Assembly: GCA_026929865.2 (NCBI GenBank) | Contig: CM049404.1 | Location: forward strand, 1,924,501 to 1,988,500 | Source: Hyperoplus lanceolatus | Lineage: Eukaryota; Chordata; Actinopteri; Uranoscopiformes; Ammodytidae | Direction: 5' to 3' | Length of the DNA: 64,000 nucleotides | Shown: positions 1-49,270 of the stretch, in pieces | Layout: every line of letters begins with the position of its first letter | Numbering within the stretch: the stretch's first letter is position 1 | Translations under genes and position numbers: made by a program | Notes under the pieces: model-generated | Told to the model about the DNA's origin: nothing | Databases searched by the model: none | What the model saw: only the letters and a program-made list of their open reading frames with translations

Positions 1-180
1 GATTAATTAATCACAGAGCCTATAATTAATTAGATTATTTTTTTTAATCGCTTGACAGCCCTGGTATTGACGTAAAAAGAACACAACGACTGGACGATGA
101 TCTGACGTCATGACCTTTCTAGCACTACTAGTGTGCATGGCTGGCAGCCTCTGTGTGTAAGCCGATCCTAAACTGTGTGT

Positions 181-189
181 GAAGGATAT
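181..189 (-). promoter_or_regulatory. E2F1: U12-type AT-AC 5' splice site
   Basis: Directly after exon 4 the minus strand reads ATATCCTTC, matching the minor-spliceosome donor consensus RTATCCTTT. Using it ends the exon after AAC AAG AA, the same phase as the human boundary before LAYVTCQDLR. The nearest GT downstream would add unconserved residues. The matching AC acceptor is outside the window. Confidence 0.8.
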
Positions 190-342
190 TTCTTGTTGTG
201 TGGGTCCTCTGTGAGCAGGCGCAGCTGCAGGTTGCATGTGGAGATGAGTTGGTCCAGCTGTCCCTCAGCCTCGGTCAGGTCAGACACTTCCCTCTGTAAC
301 TCCTTATGGCGGGAAACCAAGGAAGCATCAACCCGATTACCA
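190..342 (-). CDS. E2F1: E2F1 exon 4 (leucine zipper / dimerisation)
   Basis: 153 bp. The acceptor TTCTTCCCCCTGTAG ends at 343. The exon encodes [20 protein letters not shown] and LQLRLLTED, matching the heptad region of E2F1 that pairs with DP. It ends in phase 2 at a non-GT donor, ATATCCTTC, read as a U12-type AT-AC site. Confidence 0.9.
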
Positions 343-3300
343 CTACAGGGGGAAGAACGCACAGCAAATGGAAAAATGTAACGAGTGGTTTCTCGACTCT
401 AGACACACATAGCAGCCACTGCCATGTTATACTGCTCTCCTGACTAGGAGCTGGAATTCACCTTTCCAGATATTTCATCGACTGTATTTATGTTTGGGTG
501 TTGCAGTCGCATATGTTTTCTACACCAATTGAATGCACTCATATATTCTTTATTTATACTCTCCTGCTTTGCTGCTCCAACAATTCAACGGTTTCCTCAC
601 AATATAAGTGATGACCACTGAGCAGCATAGTACAGTGTGGCACAGCACGGTTTGTTTAGGAACGGTAACCTTATGGTGCTTTTCCACCGAACATGTAGCT
701 CTTCTCGACTCAATTCGGTTTTGGTAGGAAAACGGGTCGTTTTCCACTGCAATAAGTACCCCCTGAACGTGGGCGGGGTCGTCAAAGGGGCAGAAAGCCG
801 ACTCCGGAGCCAAGTAGCAAAGCAGAAATTACGAGCAGTTGTTGTACTTTTAACTGAACCAACCGCCAAAAATACAGATGCATAATGTTTAAGAAATATC
901 CCCCTTGTATCTGTTTGCTAAAAGAAATAGAAGAATATTGCGACAGGCCATTAAAAGGGAGGATTGGTGTCCCGATGTGTGACTCTGCCACTCAGTCAGC
1001 TGTAGGGATGTGTCACGTACATCCCTATGCACGTAAAGACGGGCATCATAAAGTTGACTGTTTTGTGCTTGTTTCAGGATACGTGTTTTCAAATGCAAGC
1101 AATGTCTCAGCCTGAATAATTTATTGAGGTAATCAGAGGAGTCTAAGGCTTGTAATGTAATCGGTCTCTATCATTTCTGTCCTAGCTGGCTACTATAGGC
1201 TATTTAGCTATACATGTCTCCTCAACGGCTCAGCTTGCTTGGAACCACGAGCGAGTCGATACCAAAAAAGCAGCAGGTACCATGTTTTTGCAGTGGAAAC
1301 ACCAAAAATGCGAGTTGAGTGGAGTTGAGCTGATACCACGCAGTGGAAAAGCGCCATTAGATCTGGCTTGTGTTTCCACTGCAGACAGTACCCTTACTGG
1401 GTAGGTGAGGTTTATGCTGGATGGCAATAGCCACGGTCAGAGCATATAGTCTATGGGTCTATAGGTCAGAGCTGTTGAACGGCACTTTTTCTTTTAAACA
1501 ACTAAAAAGCTCTGGCTACGGCAGCTAGAAAAACTATGGTGACATCATAGCAGTGGGACACAGTGTAGCCCGCTCATTAATTAAATGGAAAAAACGGCAC
1601 ACATTAAACAAAGAGCTGCACTGCAACATTTTCTCTCACTCTTGGCGAGCACATTACATAAGGCGGTAAATTACTTTTCTTTCGACCAGTCAACAGACTG
1701 CAGTGTGTACGTGTAACCAGTTAGTAAATCATAACCGTTTAGGAAAAATCAATAAACGAGAACCGTTTTATTTTAATTTTAAGTTTGGAAAATTACTTCC
1801 AGGAGTGGGGGGTGACGTGAGCTACTTTAGGCTACTAAAGCAGATAACACAACACATTATTGTGTTTGGTTACAATATTGATTTATTTAACTGCTCCACC
1901 TTCCGTCAGCTCCGACAACGGGCGTCAGTCTAATAACAGATGATCGCTAGGCTAGTTATGATCATTTCTAAGTCAAAAAGCAAAATTACTAAATAAAGGC
2001 CTCTCTCTCTGTCTATCTGTCCGCCTGTCTTTCTCACTGCACACTGTCACTCCAAAGGCATCCGCAAAAAAATAAATAATTACGTCGACCCGCCCCCCAT
2101 ATTAAACTGTTAACTGTGTACACGAAAGAATTGCAGCCGTGTAAAAGTTTAAACATTTTTGTAAACGTTCACACACCTAATGTGTAGTTCCAACCTTTGA
2201 GATGGCTTGGGACCCTAACAAAATGGTGATGAAAATGGGTACAGCACAGTTCGGTTATTTCGGTACCCTTGTAGGCTTTTGACACATTCAAAAACTGCAC
2301 CCACTCAGTGGAAACAAGGCCATAGTATCATCTGGTCTGGTAACACTCTGTAGGCTCTGTTCTACTCACAGCCACTGGATGTTGTTCTTGGACTTCTTGG
2401 AGATGAGCTGGATGCCTTCCAGGACATTGGTGATGTCATAGATGCGTCTCTTCTGGACGTCCAGGACCTGTGAGGCCCAGTTCAGGTCCACCACGCCGTC
2501 TGCAGACTGGGACAGCAGGTCCAGGAAGCGCTTGGTGGTCAGGTTCAGTGAAGTGTCGTAGCGAGACTTCTCTGTTGCCGTGCGGGGAACTTGAGAAGAG
2601 AGAGATAGTCAACACATGCTGAAAAAGTATTCCGAGGCGCTCCGGTGGCGTAGTGGATAGAGCGTGTACCATATTGGCTCCGGCCTTCGTTGCAGTGGTT
2701 GCGGGTTTAAATCCGACCTGTGGACCTTTACTGCAGGTCATCCCCCCTCTCTCTCTGGCCCAATCCCAAATGACTCCCAAGGCACTCCCACTCCGTGAGC
2801 GAGTGTCACTCGCTGTTGAGTCACACTCGTGGCTGTGGAGTGCCACTCGATCATTAAGGGCAAGGGTATAACAACGGTGCGGCTTTGGCAAGCCCTCGCC
2901 TCTGTCAGACGGAAACAGGAAGAAACCTAGAGACACTAGTTTGTTAAGTCTTTATTTCTCACCCTAAAATACAATTCCACCACATTTATATTCGACCTGA
3001 AACACTCTTTACATTCATATAGGCTACGCATGTGAGAGTAAATGTAGTATTGAATAAAAACAAACTCACTCCCATGCTATTTTGGCTGCATCATTTATTT
3101 GTTGTTAAATATTTTCTAACTGTATATTCTTAATTTTACCAGCTCAGTCAGTAGTGGAAAAACGGGTGGGTGTTTGATCCGCTGTTTAATTATCCTTTTA
3201 GTTTACATGCACAGCATACAAAACCAGGGAAAAGAACAATAGTCTGCTAAAGCATATATTCCACTTGTCATGATACGTTAATCTGCCATTACGACCGGCG

Positions 3301-6300
3301 AATCGCGGCAGTTAATTAGCGTGCATAAATCAAAGCACTGCAAGGGTTTTTCATAAATAAGAAAAGTCATGCACTCCAGCTGACTGACGTCACCACCGCT
3401 ATTAAAACCCCTCATCGGCTTTAACAGAAATACAAATCTTACTAACAATTTAAGGAAATAATAATCACTGTCTCTTATTAACTTGTGGGCATTTTCTTCA
3501 TCTGCTTTGTTTTATCTTTTATCCACGCCTTGGAAATACGGTAGACAAGTGGCATAATCAAATCAACAAGTGTAAAACAACATGTTCGTTCCGATATTGG
3601 AGGCTACCCTCCGGTTCCGTCATTTAGGGCTATGCATAAAAATAATCAATCAAATGTCTGTTTGAGGTAAGAGTACGTTTCATTTATAATTCGGGAAACA
3701 AACTCCATGGAACTCTCATTTGTAAATTGGCTCCTCCATTCCGGACATAATTGATTGGCGGACACCTGTGTCAAACATAGGGCTGAGCCAACATCGATGC
3801 AGACTCGATGATCGAGGGCTTTATCACCCACTTACACTCGAGGCTCGGTGGTTTGGGACGGCACTCAATATGGCGGGCCCTCCCCGTGAACGCGCAAACG
3901 GAGGGATAGTGGATAGGGATAGGGTGTAGGGGGTGGATCTAGATTGGGCCACAGTCTCCCCATTTCAACTCTGTTCTATCTAATAAAGCTTGAAAATGCC
4001 CAAAAATAATCTTAAAAAGAAAGCCCTAACTGTTTGTAAACGTTTGCCAGCGGATTGATATGGCAGAAAGTGATTCATCAAAACATGGACGTAGGCCCTT
4101 AGAAACGGTCGTTATCCTCAACAGCGGCCATTAGCTGGAAATAAATTACCGTAGAAAGCGGTGATTGACCAATCAGAACACAGCATTTATCAGTGCCATG
4201 TAATAAATCAGTAGCCTGGTCCTACCAGACCATCGTACTTCATTTAATTTGTACAGAAGGTCTGGAACTGCTCTACTGACAAACGTTCACTCACTGTCTG
4301 TTAAAGTTTAAAACTATTGGATCTGCCCAGTGCCACTCTGGATCGGCCAACCAATCGCATAACGTTTGGTCGTGACGTATGCCATGAGCCGGCTTCTGAC
4401 TTCAACTGAAACTGGCGCGCGACTTCGACGTCATCGTTCTCAGCCAATCTCTCTGTTCGCTGATTGGACCGCAAGAAAATCTGTTCGAGCAGGAATCCAT
4501 GAATACACCGCAGCCCCAGACTGACTGCTGAAGTGAAATGAAAATTGGGCGGAAGTAGGTAGGTAGGCGGGTGGAGCCAAGCTAATAAATCATGGCTCCA
4601 GACTAACTTTTTCATTGGTTGCACCGGTGGCCTACCTTTTCCATCTAGGTGCACCAGCATATATTTTGGGTGCACCCAATTAGTGCCGCATGATTTGGAT
4701 AAATTGTGCAATTGCGATTATAGTGGCCAATATTTCCATTTGCGATGCGATTGCTATATAAGAAATAGAAGGTATTATGATTATACTTGCTTGGTTTTCA
4801 AGGAAAATTTGAGATTATTGATAGTTTTGAAAACCTCAATTTAAAACAAAAATATATTAAGAATTATTGAAAATATTAAAAATAAAGCTTGTACTAGGCT
4901 AGTAGCCTTCAAGCCTACTCTTTTCAAAATAATAAAAATTATGGTTTAAAAAATGTAATAAAAAAACCCTGTTATTTTCCCCCATGAAAATAAATGCATT
5001 CCTCCAAAGTGCAGAGACAGTAGCAGTGTCTGTAAACTTACTGAAACTTGCGTGGCCCTTCACTCTCATGCATTCATTTGACTTTACTCTGTGCTGTCTC
5101 GTGTTGATAGACTGGTCGTGTTGCCACCGGTCACCACGTGACATAGCAACTTTAACTTTCCAAGTTTTAAACAGCACTTCTGAATCCTAAATATCCCCAC
5201 AGAGCAGACGTTGCGTTTGTCTTCGGCCACAGTTAATAATAATAATTAATAATTGCTTGGATTTATATAGCGCCTTTCATGATACTCAAAGCGCTTTACA
5301 GGGTTCCAGACAATTCGTTCACACACAGTCATACCGGTGGTGGTAAACTACCATAGTAGCCACAGCTGCCCTGGGGCAGACTGACAGAAGCGAGGCTACC
5401 ATTCAGCGCCATCGGCCCCTCCGACCACCACCTCAAACATACAGCAGTCACACACATTCACACGAGGCAAGGTGGGTGAAGTGTCTTGCCCAGGGACACA
5501 ACGACCATGACACAAGTGGCCGGGCTGGGATCAAACCGCCAACCCTAGGATCATTGGCCAACCAGCTTAACCACCTGAGCCACAGTCGCCCCAGTTCAGC
5601 GTTGGCTTGGCTGTAAAGCTGCTGCGCGTCAACGTCCATGTTTGTTTGCTTACTCTGCTGTCTGCACTATCCCTGCGTTCCGAATCGCATACTGTTTCTT
5701 TTTTCTATTCTACATACTACATCCGACGATAAAAATAATCTAGTTAGGATGCATTAGGCATACTATTGGGACATACTTTTACTCTTTTATTTCATCATAA
5801 CATTGCGCCTTGATCTTGCCTCTTGCTTTTATATCCGTCGCATCCCTGTTTGTTTTCATATGGAGGCTTCGTCGATGTGACGTCACTTCACGTGCGCACC
5901 GTGGGTCACAATCGGCCAAATAGGATGCAGTTTTCAACACTAACAATCTTGGCCAGTGGTGTGGAGGTGTGCGTGCAGATACACATACACACACACACAC
6001 TGTCAGAGGAGCCAAGGGGCGCTACCAAAAAGACCAGAGGAGCGGTTGGAACGTTTACAGACACACGTGCGCACATTTAAACACATTAAAGCGCAATCGC
6101 AGCAATTTGTGCGGTTATGTTATTGCACATAGGGCGGCAGTGGCGAAGTCGGTAGGGAGATCGCCTCTGGAGTGCAGGGTCGGAGGTTCGGACCCCCGTC
6201 TCCCTGCCACATGTCAAAGTGTCCCTGAGCAAGACACTGAACCCCAAATTGCTCCCAATGGTTCAGAGAGCGCCTTGCATGGCAACTTCTACCATCGGTG

Positions 6301-8482
6301 TATGACTGTGTGTATGAATGGGTGAATGTGGTAAGATATGTAAAGCGCTTTGGGGCTGAGGAAATCGGCTAGAAAGCGCTATATAAGTCAAGTCTATTTA
6401 CCATTTACCACATGCTCACATCGCGATTATATTAATCGTGCATCACTACACCCAATATTACATTTAATATGACGTGATAAAGTTCAGGTGCACTGGTGCG
6501 ACCAGTGAAAATATCTAGTGAAAATATCTAGGCGCATGTGCGACAAAACAAGCGCATTCTGGAGCCATGCAAATGCTTTTAGTTTTGACATTACATTTCC
6601 CTTCAAACAGCTGATGATTGCTTTCCATGTATTTATCCCATTTTAAAAAGGACATGAACCTGTATGCTTTAAGGCCAGGACACACCAGCCCGATAATCGC
6701 CGTCGTCAAAAAAAATGGAGTCGGCCGTTTCAGGAAGCTCCAGCTTCCCGTCGCTGCTAAAGAACACACCGAGACGACTGTTTATTTTCCGTACGCTGCG
6801 GGACGTAATGTCTCCACAACAGCAGGCGGCGCTAATCTGTATTGTGGCCCGAAAAATACAAAGCCGGAAATGATTGGACATCTCTCTAGAGCATAAACAT
6901 AGACAGAAATACGTATTTATATTTATGGACCATAAGAGCACAATTTTTAGCAGAGAGTGTCGAGCATGGTGTCGAGCAGTCAACAAGGGTTGATGCATGT
7001 GAGTACTCTCAAAACGAAACGAACAAACACATTAAAACGATGGCTAGCTGTTGTTAGCTGTTTGTGCTACCCGCCTCACTTCCGGGCTTCACTGATTCGC
7101 TAGCCCTCCACCAATCAAATTGCTCCAAATGAAGACGGTCGCCCCATTGAACATGTTCAATCCCCGACAGGCTCAAACAATCCCGACGACCTCCGGCCGA
7201 CGTCACGGCACACACCAAACAGATTCGTCTTTTTTTTTGACGACGGCGATTATCGGGCTGGTGTGTCCTGGCCTTTAAACTATTTTGTCATTTGCACACA
7301 GACAGACAGACAGACAGACAGACAGGCAGATAGACAGTTTTCCTTCTTATATTTACTGTTTAGCCTGGTGAAGATAAAGACCGCTGGGCAGGCTGTTGTC
7401 TGTGCTGATAAAGGGACAGCTGTTTTCAGGACAATGATGACTATAGCAAAGGTCAGAGTGTGTATGGATTGGATCGGTTGTTAAGCTGACGTGTTGCCTC
7501 TGCTGTGTTCATTTTGGGTAACAATGAGGGAAAAAGAAAAAAAAAGTAAAGAAATGAGCATATAGAGCAGTGAGTGTGAGCTCACCTCTGGGGGGGGCAG
7601 GTGTGGAGGGCGGGGCAGGGCCTACGGACGGTCGGGTGGTGCTCACATACTGATGGTCACTATCCAGGTCCAACTTCCTCTTCACCTGAATCAATATAAA
7701 TGGTTGTAGGGAGAATAAAGGAAGACATTGTCAAACATCTACCATAGCGTTATATATGTTATTACAATTGTGTATTAAAAAGGTGGAGTCAGTGATTCTG
7801 GAGAACGCCTGTTGTCAAAATCAATGAATATCTGCACATGATTTTGTGTGTGTGGCTGTGCGCTTAAAAAGAAAATCCAGTGATAATAAACAGCCTAGGC
7901 TCTGAAAACTGGTACATGAACAAAGGGGGGCCCACTCTGTTAGCAACATGCCCTTTTAAAGAGCCTAGGCTGAGTATTTACACCTGACTTATCTTTCAGT
8001 GCACACACCATACAGACAGGTCGCGGATCATCAGGAGATACTAACTGATTTTGACAAAAATGCCATTCGACAACAAGCATTCTCCAGAATTGCTGACGTC
8101 ATCTTAATTATCCGTTGAATGAAAAGCAAAGCAATATGTCTAAAGGCAACAGGTGGATGGACTTGTACATCTTTGTTACACGTTCATGTAAACAATTCAA
8201 CATGATGTGTTTAAAAGAACAAGCTAAACATGTCCTCACCGGAGGTCTTCCCAGAGGGGGCCTCCTGCGGTCCTGGCTGCCCCCGCCCTGTGGGGTGGCA
8301 AACAGCAGGATCTCCCCCGTGCTGGTGGGGCGTGTGGCGGGGTGGAGGTCCTCAGTGCTGGGGCTGCTGATAATGAAGATCTGGTGCTCCTCGCCCAGCT
8401 CAATGCTCCCAGAATTCAGCAGCGTCTCAAAGTCAGCCAGCAGATCCTCCGATGTCTGGCCTGTTATCAGAGTCTCTGACAT
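190..8482 (-). CDS. E2F1: E2F transcription factor 1, exons 1-4 (gene continues past left edge)
   Basis: Four coding exons (8240-8482, 7586-7685, 2370-2589, 190-342) join in phase to about 239 codons. E2F1 heterodimerises with DP proteins and activates S-phase genes in the nucleus; RB binds and restrains it. Seen: an acidic N-terminus, the cyclin-A-binding type motif [17 protein letters not shown] (about residues 78-94), a winged-helix DNA-binding domain with [13 protein letters not shown] in exon 3, and the leucine-zipper/dimerisation segment in exon 4. The marked box, transactivation and RB-binding regions would lie left of the window. The N-terminus resembles human E2F1, and the head-to-head ZNF341 neighbour supports E2F1 over E2F2 or E2F3. 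Intron 2 (5.0 kb) and intron 3 (2.0 kb) are filled with transposons. The start at 8482 is the first ATG, and the protein from it aligns with the known N-terminus (ALEALL/DFETLL, then IFIISS). Confidence 0.93.
614..2320. mobile_element. TIR transposon copy (GCCTTGTTTCCACTGAGCA family) in E2F1 intron 3
   Basis: Left end CCACTGAGCAGCATAGTAC; right end reverse-complement GCCTTGTTTCCACTGAGTG. The family has a short complete copy at 52443-52634 and a fragment at 43036-43298. This copy is interrupted by the Harbinger-like element at 674-1356. Confidence 0.7.
674..1356. mobile_element. Harbinger-like MITE, TTA duplication
   Basis: TIR TGGTGCTTTTCCACCGA / reverse TGGCGCTTTTCCACTGC, flanked by TTA at 671-673 and 1357-1359. 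Removing it restores GGTAACCTTAGATCTGGC, as seen in the empty copy near 52488. A longer relative lies at 35293-37384. Confidence 0.8.
2370..2589 (-). CDS. E2F1: E2F1 exon 3 (DNA-binding domain)
   Basis: 220 bp, acceptor CTCTTCTCAAG, donor GTGAGT. It encodes [20 protein letters not shown] through [16 protein letters not shown] to NNIQWL, the winged-helix fold. RRIYD is the DNA-recognition motif of all E2Fs. This is the most strongly conserved part of the gene in the window. Confidence 0.97.
2635..4018 (+). mobile_element. tRNA-derived SINE split by a hAT-type element
   Basis: The head GGCGCTCCGGTGGCGTAGTG, with A-box and the B-box-like GGGTTTAAATCC, spans 2635-2756. The tail CTATCTAATAAAGCTTGAAA resumes after 3950. 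The insert (about 2757-3950) has ends GGCCCAATCCCAAATG and reverse GGCCCAATCTAGATCC, a common fish hAT terminus. Confidence 0.65.
4212..5200. other. transposon fragments in E2F1 intron 2
   Basis: It starts TAGCCTGGTCCTACCAGACC, resembling the TAGCCTGG family end at 63828. It then passes into AT-rich sequence with GGTGCACCCAATTAGTG, like the hAT-type end at 39380. No intact boundaries or coding potential seen. Confidence 0.4.
5243..5592 (-). mobile_element. tRNA-derived SINE (V-SINE/DANA-like)
   Basis: On the minus strand: the tRNA-related head GGGGCGACTGTGGCTCAGG, the core GGGCAAGACACTTCACCC, and the tail TGTAAAGCGCTTTGAGT with GGCGCTATATAAATCC, ending in (TAA)n. Core and tail are typical of teleost V/Deu-type SINEs. 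Confidence 0.8.
5671..5954 (-). mobile_element. MITE fragment, CCCTGCGTTCCGAATCGC family
   Basis: Matches in inverse orientation the right two-thirds of the complete copy at 52649-53040. Truncated at GGCC 5954. Confidence 0.75.
6132..6410 (+). mobile_element. tRNA-derived SINE (V-SINE-like), plus orientation
   Basis: Head GGGCGGCAGTGGCGAAGTC, core CCTGAGCAAGACACTGAACC, tail TGTAAAGCGCTTTGGGG with GCGCTATATAAGTC. Same superfamily as 5243-5592 but with a different head. Confidence 0.8.
6672..7274. mobile_element. Harbinger-like MITE, 603 bp, TTA duplication
   Basis: Long near-perfect TIRs: AGGCCAGGACACACCAGCCC continuing GATAATCGCCGTCGTC at both ends, about 38 bp. Flanked by TTA at 6669-6671 and 7275-7277. 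No transposase ORF. Confidence 0.85.
7301..7338. repeat. (ACAG)n microsatellite
   Basis: Seven tandem ACAG units decaying into CAGGCAGATAGACAG, just outside the MITE at 6672-7274. Confidence 0.95.
7586..7685 (-). CDS. E2F1: E2F1 exon 2 (cyclin A-binding segment)
   Basis: 100 bp, acceptor TTGATTCAG, donor GTGAGC. It encodes [18 protein letters not shown] followed by a proline-rich linker. KRKLDL is the RXL-type cyclin A/CDK2 docking motif of E2F1-3. It ends in phase 1 and joins exon 3 through a valine codon. Confidence 0.93.
7780..8105. mobile_element. MITE in E2F1 intron 1
   Basis: TIR AAGGTGGAGTCAGTGATTC / reverse AAGATGACGTCAGCAATTC, each followed by TGGAGAA. A second copy lies at 48366-48637 just after ZNF341. 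Confidence 0.7.
8240..8482 (-). CDS. E2F1: E2F1 exon 1
   Basis: 243 bp, 81 codons, donor GTGAGGAC. It begins [19 protein letters not shown] and ends GRPP, which joins VKRK of exon 2. The segment with IFIISS and LLFATPQ is the conserved N-terminal signature of E2F1. The promoter sites lie 1.1 kb upstream, so an extra 5' UTR intron is possible. Confidence 0.92.
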
Positions 8483-8964
8483 GGCAGTGTGTCACTCAGT
8501 ACCCCTTCAATGGACTTCAGTTGGGGGGGAGGGGGGAGTCACACACACCAACTTGGATGTGCTGTGCTCAGTGAATTTAAAAGGGACAAAGGTGTAACCT
8601 TTTCACAGTTTGCCTGCAGTTACTTCCAGGCATTTCTTTAAAAAGTTCCTTTCTCGGCTGTCCATCTTCTTGGTTATAAAGAAGTTGCTACTAAACATTA
8701 GAGCCGACAGTGTGACTCACATAAATGATAACCTATTGAAAGCTAACTGCTGAGAACAGCAAGGCAGGGCGTTCTGTCAAACAGGAGACTTGGCAAATTA
8801 AATAACGTTGTTAAGTGCATACCATGTCTTGAAGGCTGGAGTCTAAGCCGCTGATATGTTATCAACGCAAGAGTCGCAAATTGGACGTTGAGGTTAGCGC
8901 GAGCTAGCGAGGGAGCAAGCTAATCTTTTGTTTTCATCTGTGCTGTCAGTACAGTAGGCCCCGG

Positions 8965-9056
<92 letters not shown>

Positions 9057-9593
9057 CTAACAGTCCGGCTAACCAGCTAGCTCAACAAAAACTCTCACAC
9101 AAGTTATCAAACAAGCCAGTTCAGAAGGCTATCTCGTTACGCCTAAAATGGTTCTTAGTTATAAGGCTAATACAACTTTAAAGCAGCAAGAGTGAGCAAT
9201 TAAAATCAAATATATACAACGTGAAAGGCATCAATAGAACTCAAAAGCATATTTGAGAGTATGTATAATAAAGCGATACTTAAGTTAGCAGTGTACACAC
9301 ACGAGTCCGCAGGATAGGAACATATAGGCAATATTAGCATCCTAGCTACGTTATTAGCCGCGATTCTTCAACCCCCTCGTTTTGTTGGGGCACGCAGGAA
9401 GCAGTCCTACCAAACTGGAAATGTTAGGAAATAACAAGAGGAAAACACTCATGGTTCAGATTAGCAGCCGGTCGCCCTTCGGTCGCTCACAGCAGACGCG
9501 GTCCATTTAGACAAAGCACCGTCCCGACCCCGTTATCGGCTGTTATTGTTGTTATTGTCCCAGCTGATCTACATCGGAACACTGAACGGAGGG
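8483..9593 (-). other. E2F1: E2F1 5' untranslated region or leader intron
   Basis: 1.1 kb between the E2F promoter sites and the E2F1 start codon, with no other gene visible. A polypyrimidine tract followed by AAG (about 8514-8545, minus strand) could be the acceptor of a leader intron. Human E2F1 has a short 5' UTR, so an intron is more likely than a 1-kb leader. The exact layout cannot be read from sequence. Confidence 0.4.
8967..9055. repeat. (CA)n microsatellite, about 44 units
   Basis: An uninterrupted CA run of 89 bp between the E2F1 start codon and its promoter. It lies in the predicted 5' UTR or a 5' UTR intron, and on the E2F1 strand it reads (TG)n. It is likely to vary in length. 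Confidence 0.97.
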
Positions 9594-9623
9594 TTTTCGC
9601 GCGAAATCTTTTTTGCCGCGAAA
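9594..9623 (-). promoter_or_regulatory. E2F1: paired E2F sites in the E2F1 promoter
   Basis: The minus strand carries TTTCGCGGCAAAAAA (9609-9623), a 2-bp gap, then the palindrome TTTCGCGCGAAAA (9594-9606). Both fit the E2F consensus TTTSSCGC. The human E2F1 promoter is recalled to contain TTTCGCGGCAAAAAG followed by a second site with almost the same spacing, which E2F/RB uses for cell-cycle autoregulation. Confidence 0.85.
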
Positions 9624-9627
9624 CCAG

Positions 9628-9705
9628 CACGTGCGCTAATCCGACAGATATCATTGGTCGAACAGCTGCGCTTTCCGCAGGGCTGGGTGGACAGCCTGTG
9701 ATTGG
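9628..9705. promoter_or_regulatory. E-box and two CCAAT boxes between E2F1 and ZNF341
   Basis: Going upstream from the E2F sites on the E2F1 strand come CACGTG (9628-9633), CCAAT (9653-9657) and CCAAT (9701-9705). CCAAT (NF-Y) boxes just upstream of E2F sites are typical of cell-cycle promoters. The next gene in the other direction, ZNF341, starts at 10047, so the block may serve both. Confidence 0.7.
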
Positions 9706-10046
9706 TTCAAATGGTAGCCTGTCGTTGGACCCATAGATAGTATAACCGAGCGCAGATTCGTCGTTATGAAGGTGCGTTCAGGATCCATGAAAAAAATAAA
9801 TTCATAAGTTGTTACATTATGGGCAAAAGGTTATTACGTTTTGGGCTCTGCATTTTGTTACACTGTTAACCAGTTATTTACATTTTGGGTTTTGTTCGTT
9901 TAGTTTTGAGTCTAGTTTAGTCTTACAAGCCTCCAATCTCCCCGGTTCATTGCTTCTGTTGGACTTCACTACGAGACGAGCGAAGCGTACCTGAACAGGC
10001 AGCCCGTGTAAATCGAGCGCCTATCTCGCAGCAGAAGAGCTACAAG

Positions 10047-48219
<38,173 letters not shown>

Positions 48220-48321
48220 TTTTTAGGCTTCTTCATCCTTGTGGGAATGTTTTTACCAAGGACATGGACACGGAGGCAACTAAAAGAGTGCGGGAAAATG
48301 TTTTTCTATAGTTTGTTTTAA

Positions 48322-48327
48322 ATTAAA
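48322..48327 (+). promoter_or_regulatory. ZNF341: ZNF341 poly(A) signal
   Basis: ATTAAA, a common variant signal, lies 103 bp after the stop. It would give a very short 3' UTR ending before the MITE at 48366. Confidence 0.5.
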
Positions 48328-48365
48328 ACGTTATGTTAAAAAACAGATTTTACTTGTTTGTCTTT

Positions 48366-48637
48366 AAAGATGGAGATAGCGATTCTGGAGAACACCTGTT
48401 GTCATATTAACTTTTTTTTCAAAATCAATGAATATCTCCTGTACAATTCGCTACCTCTCAGTACAGTGTGTGCGTTGGGTGAGGGGGGGGGATCTGGTGT
48501 TTACACAGCCTAGGCTCTGTAAACGGGTATGTACACACAGTACGGGACAGGCAGTGGATCGTGAGGAGATATTCACCGATTTGGACAAAAAGTGATTTTG
48601 ACAAGAAGCGTTCTGCAGAAATGCTGACTGCACCTTT
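48366..48637. mobile_element. MITE downstream of ZNF341
   Basis: AAAGATGGAGATAGCGATTC ... GCAGAAATGCTGACTGCACC, a second copy of the 7780-8105 family. Confidence 0.65.
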
Positions 48638-48968
48638 AAAAGAAAGGGGTTGTACGTTTTTACCTGGTAGACCTGTGTTGCCAAAATAACCAGTCGCCCC
48701 TTTCCATGCTCTTGTTTACAAGCTTTGTGTTAAGCCACAGTGGTTAATTTCAAATGTTCTGAGGCCAAAAGCAATGGAGAAGTTTCCTCTCATTTTATGT
48801 AGCCAAACCTAAATGATTGTAAGTTTACCCATTTCTTAAAGTATATTTGTGTTTATATAAATGTTTTTGCATAAAGAACATTTAAAGTTGTAACATGAAG
48901 AAGTTACAACTTCCAGTCTTTGATTGTTGTGCATTATCAGCTCCTTCTACAGTCTTCTATCTGGTGAA

Positions 48969-49270
48969 ATGTCACTAAGTACATTTACTCCGGTACTGTA
49001 CTTCAGTACAAGTTTGAGGCACTTTATTTAAGTATTTTCTTTCAATGCTTCTTTATACTTTTACTCCACTACAATTCAGTGGGAAATATTCAGCTTTTTA
49101 CTACATGTATCTGATAACTTTATGAATTAGGACTTTTGCACATAAAACATATGAAGTGAAAAATATTGATTACTACCCAACAGTATGAAGGCCTACAAGC
49201 ACAATGAAAATGTATCTGGACTCTGGAGTTTACAAACCCTGCTTTTCCTGATTATACTTACACATAATAA
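48969..49270. mobile_element. fish MITE-like repeat (AGTACATTTACTCCAGTAC type)
   Basis: AGTACATTTACTCCGGTACT, TTATACTTTTACTCCACTAC and GGGAAATATTCAGCTTTTTA are phrases of a repeat very common in teleosts. Boundaries not resolved. Confidence 0.6.
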
